DNA of 64,000 nucleotides from Triticum aestivum (Eukaryota; Streptophyta; Magnoliopsida; Poales; Poaceae), in contig NC_057812.1 of assembly GCF_018294505.1 (NCBI RefSeq), positions 66,142,875 through 66,206,874 on the forward strand. Reading direction: 5' to 3'. Position numbers and translations under genes: made by a program. Shown here one piece after another: positions 57,318 to 64,000 of the stretch; position 1 is the first letter of the stretch, and each line of letters starts with the position of its first letter. Below the pieces are notes generated by a model. The model was not told the DNA's origin, ran no database searches, and saw only the letters and a program-made list of their open reading frames with translations.

Positions 57318-60300
57318 TTGACTGTAGTCAACAAAAGTAATATTAAGACACCCAAACCCCCTGAACAAATTAAAGTTGAACCTAATATTGCCATGGTTAA
57401 AGATCTCTTAGCTGATAATATTGATGGGCATGTTATTTACTTTTGTGATGAGAGTGCTAGAATTGCTAGACCTGATACTAAAAATAAACATGGACCTATT
57501 GTAGGCATGCCTGTTATTTCTGTTAAAATAGGAGATCATTGCTATCATGGCTTATGTGATATGGGTGCTAGTGCAAGTGCAATACCTCATTCCTTATACA
57601 AAGAAATTATGCATGATATTGCACCTGCTGAGATAGAAGATATCGATGCTACCATTAAGCTTCCCAATAGAGATACTATTTCACCAATTGGGATTGTTAG
57701 AGATGTTGAAGTCTTGTGTGGGAAGGTTAAATATCCTGCTGATTTACTTGTTCTTGGTTCCCCACAAGATAGCTTTTGTCCCATTATATTTGGTAGACCC
57801 TTCTTGAATACTGTTAATGCTAAGATAGACTGCAATAAGGATATTGTTTTCGTTGGTTTAGGGGATATGTCTCATGAGTTTAATTTTGCTAAATTTCGTA
57901 GACAACCCCGTGATGAAGAATTGCCTAGTAAAGATGAAATAATTGGTCTTGCTTCTATTGTCGTGCCTCCCACTGATCCTTTAGAATAATATTTGCTAGA
58001 CCATGAAAATGATCTGTTCATGAATGAAAGAAGGCAAATAGATGAAGTATTCTTTAAACAGGGACCTATTCTGAAACACAATTTGCATGTTGAAATCCTA
58101 GGGGATCCTCCTCCACCCAAGGGTGATCCCGTGTTTGAGCTTAAACCATTACCTGATACTCTTAAATATGCTTATCTTGATGAAAAGAAGATATATCCTA
58201 TTATTATTAGTGCTAACCTTTCAGAGAAGGAGGAAGAGAAATTATTGAAAAGTCTGAAGAAGCACCGTGCTGCTATTGGATATACTCTTGATGATCTTAA
58301 GGGCATTAGTCCCACTCTATGTCAACACAAAATAAATTTGGAGAAAGACGCCAAACCAGTTATTGATCACCAATGACGGCTAAATCCTAAGATGAAAGAA
58401 GTGGCAAGAAAGGAAATATTAAAGCTCCTTGAGGCAGGTATAATTTATCCCGTTGCTGATAGTCGGTGGGTAAGTCATGTCCATTGTGTCCCTAAGAAGG
58501 GAGGTATTACTGTTGTTTCTAATGATAAAGATGAATTGACCCTGCAAAGAATTATTACATGTTATAGGATGGTAATTGATTTCCGCAAATTAAATAAAGC
58601 TACTAAAAAAGATCATTACCCTTTGCCTTTTATTGATCAAATGCTAGAAATATTATCCAAACATACACACTTTTGCTTTCTAGATGGTTACTCTGGTTTC
58701 TCTCAAATACATGTGTCAGCTGAGGATCAAGAAAAGACCACTTTTACTTGCCCTTTCGGTACTTTTGCTTATAGACGTATGCCTTTTGGTTTATGTAATG
58801 CACCTGCTACCTTTCAAAGATGCATGATGGCTATATTCTATGACTTTTGTGAAAAGATTTGTGAGGTATTCATGGATGATTTCTCCGTTTATGGATCCTC
58901 TTTTGATGATTGCTTGAGCTACCTTGATCGAGTTTTCCAGAGATGTGAAGAAACTAATCTCGTTTTGAATTGGGAGAAGTGCCACTTTATGGTTAATGAA
59001 GGCATTATCTTGGGGCATAAAATTTCTGAAAGAGGCATTGATGTTGACAAAGCTAAAGTTGATGCTATTGAAAAGATGTCGTGTCCTAAGGACATCAAAG
59101 GTATAAGAAGTTTTCTGGGTCATGCCGGTTTTTATAGGAGGTTCATTAAGAACTTTTCAAAAATTTCCCGGCCTCTGACTAATCTATTACAAAAAGATAT
59201 TCCTTTTATCTTTGATGATGATTGTGTAGAAGCATTCGAAGTACTTAAGAAAGCTTTGATTTCTGCACCTATTGTGCAGCCACCTGATTGGAATTTACCT
59301 TTTGAAATTATGTGTGATGCTAGTGATTATGCTGTAGGTGTTGTTCTAGGGCAAAGAGTTGATAAGAAATTAAATGTTATTCAATATGCTAGTAAATTAA
59401 ACTCTAGACAATGCCCAGAGAAATTATGCTACTACTGAAAAAGAATTTTTAGCATTTGTATTTGCATGTGATAAGTTCAGACCTTATATTGTTGATTCTA
59501 AAGTAACTATCCACACTGATCATGTTGCTATTAAATATCTTATGGAAAAGAAATATGCTAAACCTAGACTTATTAGATGGGTTCTCCTGCTACAAGAATT
59601 TGATTTGCATATCATTGATAGAAAGGGAGCTGAGAACCCCGTTGTAGACAACTTGTCTAGGTTAGAGAATGTTCTTGATGACCACCACCTATTGATGATA
59701 GCTTTCCCGATGAACAATTAAATGTCATAAATGCTTCTCGTACTGCTCCATGGTATGCTGATTATGCTAATTATAGTGTTGCTAAATTTATACCACTTGG
59801 TTTCACATACCAGCAAAAGAAAAAGTTCTTCTATGATTTAAGGCATTACTTTTGGGATGACCCACATCTTTATAAATAAGTAGTAGATGGTGTTATTAGA
59901 TGTTGTGTACCTGAGCATGAAGAGGAACATATCCTACACAAGTGTCACTCCGAAGCCTATGGAGGACACCATGCTGGAGATAGAACTGCACATAAGGTAT
60001 TGCAATCCGGTTTTTATTGGCCTACTCTCTTCAAGGACGCCCATAAGTTTGTCTTGTCTTGTGATGAATGTCAAAGAATTGGTAATAGTAGTAGTTGTCA
60101 AGAAATGCCTATGGATTATTCACTTGTTATTGAACCATTTGATGCTTGGGGCTTTGATTATATGGGACCGTTTCCTTCCTCTAATGGGTATACACATATT
60201 TTAGTTGCTGTTGATTATGTTACTAAGTGGGTAGAAGCTATTCCAACTAGTAGTGCTGATCATAACACCTCTATTAAGACGCTTAAAGAAGTTATTTTCC

Positions 60301-61229
60301 CGAGGTTTGGAGTCCCTAGATATTTAGGGACTGTTCGGAGTCCCTCCGCTCCACGCTGCTGCTCTCGGAGTTGGTGGAGTTTTAGTTCAAAACTGTGGAG
60401 TGAGTGAATCGATACTCCCCAGATTCCTAAAATCCAGGGAGCTGGTGGACTCCCGAACAGCCCCTTAATGACTGATGGTGGTTCACATTTCATTCATGGT
60501 GCCTTTCGTAAAATGCTTGCTAAGTATGATGTTAATCATAGAATTGCATCTCCTTATCGTCCACAGTTTAGTGGTCAAGTAGAATTGAGTAATAGAGAGC
60601 TTAAATTAATTTTGCAAAAGACTATTAATAGATCTAGAAAGAATTGGTCAAAGAAACTTGATGATGCATTATGGGCCTATAGAACTGCATATAAAAATCC
60701 TATGGGTATGTCTCCGTATAAAATGGTTTATGGAAAAGCATGTCACTTACCTCTTGAACTAGAACATAAGGCATATTGGGCCATTAAAGAGCTCAATTAT
60801 GATTTCAAACTTGCCGGTGAGAAGAGGTTATTTGACATTAGCTCACTTGATGAATGGAGAACCCAAGCCTATGAGAATGCCAAACTGTTTAAAGAAAAGG
60901 TTAAAAGATGGCATAACAAAAGGATACAAAAGCGTGAGTTTAATGTAGGTGATTATGTATTGCTATACAACTCTCATTTGAGATTTTTTGCAGGCAAACT
61001 CCTCTCTAAATGGGAAGGTCCTTATGTCATCGAGGAGGTCTATCGTTCTGGTGCCATAAAAATAAACAACTTCGAAGCCACAAATCCAAAGGTGGTGAAC
61101 GGTCAAAGAATCAAACATTATATCTCAGGTAATCCCATAAATGTTGAAACCAATATTATTGAAATAGTAACCCTGGAGGAATACATAAGGGACACTTTCC
61201 AGAACGTTTCAGACTCCGAAAAGGAATAG
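57318..61229 (+). pseudogene. Protease-RT-RNase H-integrase of the WHAM-like element
   Basis: Protease has CDMGASASAIPHSLY and IFGRPFLNT. TAA at 57987-57989 and TGA at 58374-58376 interrupt the frame. RT has VIDFRKLNKATKKDHYPLPF, YRRMPFGLCNAPATF and the catalytic FMDDFSVY (~58871). The frame shifts near 59398; RNase H continues ([23 protein letters not shown]). The spacer after RNase H has TAA stops and shifts (59700-59890). Integrase has an HHCC region (CHSEAYGGHHAGDR, CDECQR), D in WGFDYMGPF, then a MITE between RYL and MTDGGSHF, then PYRPQFSGQVELSNRELK. Its tail (GDYVLLYNSHLRFFAGKL) ends at TAG 61227-61229. Confidence 0.9.
60327..60464. mobile_element. Tourist (PIF/Harbinger) MITE
   Basis: 138 bp with ends GGGACTGTTCGGAGTCC and GGACTCCCGAACAGCCCC (inverted, two mismatches) and TSD TTA on both sides (60324-60326, 60465-60467). 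It splits the integrase catalytic core of the WHAM-like element between the first and second catalytic Asp. Confidence 0.93.
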
Positions 61230-61463
61230 GTATGTGGTACGGCAAGTAAACCGACTCCAAAATAGTTCTAATGGCCCTACCCCCTGGGCGCGCCCCCTGC
61301 CTCGTGGGCACCTCGTGCGCTCTCCGGACTCCGTTTTCTTGCACAATACTTCTTTTGGTCAGTAAAAATTCATTATATAATCTCCTAAAGGTTTTGACCA
61401 CCGTATCACGCAAATATCTCCTGTCTTTGTTTCGAGCTATTTTTCTGACAGATCTAGGTCGCC
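61230..61463 (+). other. Spacer between pol and second ORF of the WHAM-like element
   Basis: Non-coding, with a GGGCGCGCCCCCTGCCTCGTGG-type GC-rich patch (61284-61308) similar to that in the LTR. Confidence 0.5.
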
Positions 61464-61982
61464 ATGTCGTCTTCAAGAGCCCCCAAGGACAAGTTCTTCG
61501 AGAAGGTCATCAACCCCTACCTCGCGGAGGTGTTGCAACACCCTCAAACCATTGAGATGCGTGAGTGGTTGTTGCACATCCGCGATGTTGAGGGACCAAG
61601 AAGGACCAGAAGCATGGAGACAAGGCTCGAGGCAATGGAGCAACAAGTTTTCAAGTGTCAGGAGATGGTGGAGCATGGACTCGACTCCAATCACATAATG
61701 ATCACGGGGTTCACCAACAACCACAAGCTTCACGTCAAGCGCATTGGGGAGGCCATCTTCAAGCTTCATGAGAAAATCGAGCACCTCCAAGCCCGAATCT
61801 ATGACATGCAAAATTAAAACTATGAGTATGAATCTAGATTCAAGAGGATGAGTTTGGCTGCAGATTTAAAGATCCCGGAGACTCGATCATCCTTCTATGA
61901 TGGTGAGCCTATGCCTTGGAATAGGGACGACAAGCCTACATCATCAACAACTCCATCTCCTTCACCGGCAAAAGAGACATAA
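61464..61982 (+). pseudogene. Second ORF of the WHAM-like element (coiled coil), one nonsense codon
   Basis: ATG 61464 (MSSSRAPKDKFFEKVINPYL). A heptad-like helical region (METRLEAMEQQVFKCQEMVE, then IGEAIFKLHEKIEHLQARI) suggests a coiled coil. In-frame TAA at 61815-61817, after which the frame continues (SRFKRMSLAADLKIPE, Pro/Ser-rich tail) to TAA at 61980-61982, 172 codons in all. No transmembrane or nucleic-acid-binding motif. Role unknown; its position matches the second ORF of the Sabrina-like element. Confidence 0.75.
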
Positions 61983-62017
61983 TCACATGGTTATGGGCAC
62001 TCCCCTTGGCAACTGCC

Positions 62018-62030
62018 AAGCTTGGGGGAG
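62018..62030 (+). other. Internal polypurine-like motif AAGCTTGGGGGAG
   Basis: 36 nt after the second ORF; identical to the 3' polypurine tract (63535-63547) and to the gag copy (56792-56804). Confidence 0.55.
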
Positions 62031-63534
62031 TGCCCCGGTATCATATCACCATCACTTTTACCTTTATCGTTTTTCTTAGTTCGATCCTTTTGATAATATC
62101 TTGATCTAGTAGAATAAAGTTTTAGTATAATCTAGTTGTGAGTTTTGCTTTATGATCCTTCTATGTAATCGAGTCCGTGAACTATATATAATGAAAATTA
62201 GTATTGAGTCAAGGGCTTGATTATCTTGCTATGATCTAGAGGGAATAAAATAAAAGAGAAGAAATAAAAAGGAAATAAAGAGATCATATGGATCTTATGG
62301 AGAGTAATGAGCTCACATATAAAGAGTATGATGAATAAAAGTTGTTGAGAGTTAACAAACATAGTTTTGGTCATCGTTGTAATTAATAGGAAGTAATAAA
62401 GAAAGAGAGGTTTCACATATAAATATACTATCTTGGACATCTTTTATGATTGTGAGCACTCATTAAAATATGACATGCTAAAGAGTTGACGTTGGACAAG
62501 GAAGACAACGTAATGGGTCATGTTTTCTTACATCTGTGATAAATTATATTGTCATGGATCATCCAACATGTTGAGCTTGCCTTTCCCTCTCATGCTAGCC
62601 AAGTTCTTTGCACCAAGTAGAAATACTACTTGTGCTTCCAAATATCCCTAAACCCAGTTTTGCCATGAGAGTCCACCATACCTACCTATGGATTGAGTAA
62701 GATCCTTCAAGTAAGTTGTCATCGGTGCATGCAATAAAAATTGCTCTCTAAATATGTATGACTTATTAATGTGGAGAAAATAAGCTTTATACGATCTTGT
62801 GATGTGGTAGAATTAAAAGCGACGGACTGCATAATACAGGTCCATACCACAAGTGGCAATATAAAGTGACGTTCTTTTGCATTAAGATTTTGTGCATCCA
62901 ACCATAAAAGCGCATGACAACCTCTGCTTCCCTCTACGAAGGGCCTATCTTTTACTTTTATCTTCTACCTTATATAAGAGTCATGGTGATATTCACCTTT
63001 CCTTTTTACATTTTATCCTTTAGCAAGCACAATGTGTTAGAAAGATCCAGATACATATAGCTAATTGGATGTGGGTTTGCATGAACTATTATTGTTGACG
63101 TTACCCTTGAGGTAAAAAGTTGGGAGGCAAAACTATAAGCCCCTATCTTTCTCTGTGTCCGATTAAAACTCCATAGCCATAAGTATTGCGTGAGTGTTAG
63201 CAATTGTGAAAGACTAAATGATAGTTGAGTATGTGGACTTGCTGAAAAGCTCTTATATTGACTCTTTTCTATGTTATGATAAATTGCAATTGATTCAATG
63301 ACTGAGATTATAGTTTGTTAGTTTTCAATGAAGTTTATGATTCATACTTGAAATTGTGATTGAATTGTTACTTTAGCATAAGGGATCATATGACAATATA
63401 TATATATATGTTGTTGTTCTAAGAAATGACCATGATGCCCTCATGTTCGTATTTTATTTTTATCGACACCTCTATCTCCAAACATGTGGACATATTTTTT
63501 GATTTTGGCTTTCGCTTGAGGACAAGCGAGGTCT
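62031..63534 (+). other. 3' non-coding spacer of the WHAM-like element
   Basis: AT-rich and without a supported ORF. Contains the 25-nt block (62925-62949) shared with the Sabrina-like spacer, a (AT)7 run at 63396-63409 and TTGAGGACAAGC before the polypurine tract. Confidence 0.7.
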
Positions 63535-63548
63535 AAGCTTGGGGGAGT
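63535..63548 (+). other. Polypurine tract of the WHAM-like element
   Basis: AAGCTTGGGGGAGT immediately before the 3' LTR (TGATACG at 63549). Confidence 0.88.
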
Positions 63549-64000
63549 TGATACGTCCATTTTGCATCATGCTTTTATATCGATATTTATTACATTATGG
63601 GATGTTATTATACATTATGTCACAATACTTATGCCTATTCTCTCTTATTTTACAAGGTTTACATGAAAGGGGGAATGCCGACAGCTGCAATTCTGGGCTA
63701 GAAAAGGAGCAAATATTAGAGACCTATTCTGCACAGCTCCAAAAGTCCTGAAACTTCACGGAAGTCATTTTTGGAATTAATAAAAAATACTAAGCGGAGA
63801 AAATACCAAAGGGGGCCCACACCCTGGCCACGAGGGTGGGGGGCGCGCCCCCTGCCTCGTGGGCCCCCTGGTAGGCCTTCGGTGCCCATCTTCTGCTATA
63901 TGAAGTCTTTCGTCCGAGAAAAAAATCATAAGCAAGCTTTGGGGAAGAAACTCCGCTGCTACGAGGCAGAACCTTGGCGGAACCAATCTAGGGCTCTGGC
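63549..64000 (+). repeat. 3' LTR of the WHAM-like element, cut by the window end
   Basis: First 452 bp; matches 54739 onward with few differences. Confidence 0.92.

Larger units (their letters stand above)
24125..64000 (-). mobile_element. Chromodomain Gypsy (Tekay-like) on the minus strand, right end outside the window
   Basis: Left boundary TGTGACGCCCTC, the complement of an LTR ending GAGGGCGTCACA. Reading leftwards on the minus strand, pol fragments at 54738-54366 and 30895-28649 lead to a chromodomain, a polypurine tract and a ~4.5 kb LTR. Two elements are nested in pol: Fatima-like (30896-54360) and WHAM-like (54739 onward). The gag, protease and 5' LTR are expected beyond 64000. The chromodomain after integrase places it among chromoviruses; 'Tekay-like' is an inference from that plus LTR length. 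Confidence 0.8.
54739..64000 (+). mobile_element. WHAM-like (Athila-lineage) Gypsy element, right end outside the window
   Basis: 5' LTR 54739-56247, exact tRNA-Asp primer site, gag, protease, RT, RNase H, integrase, a second small ORF, spacer, polypurine tract, and the first 452 bp of the 3' LTR. It is inserted in the RT gene of the minus-strand Gypsy (left TSD candidate ATTTC, 54734-54738; the right copy is not visible). Pol is complete in layout but carries many stops. Confidence 0.9.

Overview
The window looks like a gene-poor intergenic block from a Triticeae grass (wheat, Aegilops or barley type). The evidence is a dense nest of LTR retrotransposons whose LTRs and proteins I recognise as Triticeae families (Angela/BARE-like and SIRE/Maximus-like Copia; Sabrina-, WHAM- and Fatima-like and chromodomain Gypsy), plus Stowaway, Tourist and Mutator-type miniature elements and a plant nuclear tRNA-Ala. 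Family names come from recall of the sequences, not a search. Target-site duplications (TSDs) and LTR ends were read directly.

Layout. 1-479: probable last exons of an unidentified host gene. 708-1020: an 87-88 bp tandem repeat abutting a minus-strand tRNA-Ala(AGC) with a T7 terminator. 1213-1470: decayed Gypsy gag. 2721-3043: Stowaway MITE (TA TSD). 3466-4682: 1.2 kb DNA element with a very GC-rich core (TCA TSD). 4902-22530: Angela-like Copia (TSD ATTAG) whose 3' LTR is split by a Sabrina-like element, 13288-22248 (TSD ACATG). 22718-24124: part of a reverse-oriented Angela-like LTR, cut by a minus-strand chromodomain Gypsy that starts at 24125 and runs past the right edge. That Gypsy carries two further insertions: a Fatima-like element 30896-54360 (TSD GTAAT), which cuts its RT gene just before the YLDD box, and a WHAM-like element from 54739 to beyond 64000. 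The Fatima-like element contains a Mutator-type fold-back MITE (33910-34768, 9-bp TSD) and a complete SIRE-like Copia (34900-48747, TSD GGGAT). The WHAM-like integrase is split by a 138-bp Tourist MITE (TSD TTA).

All retroelement proteins are broken by stops or frameshifts, so nothing here looks autonomous. Non-coding parts are better preserved: primer-binding sites, polypurine tracts and TATA boxes are mostly readable.

Most unusual points: (1) an intron-bearing antisense gene with its own TATA box inside the Fatima-like element; (2) a ~4 kb accessory ORF in the SIRE-like element preceded by a plant-type G-box/TATA promoter; (3) an exact 13-mer equal to the 3' polypurine tract, repeated at three matching positions in both the Sabrina-like and WHAM-like elements; (4) a 25-nt identical non-coding block with hairpin potential in the 3' spacers of the same two elements.
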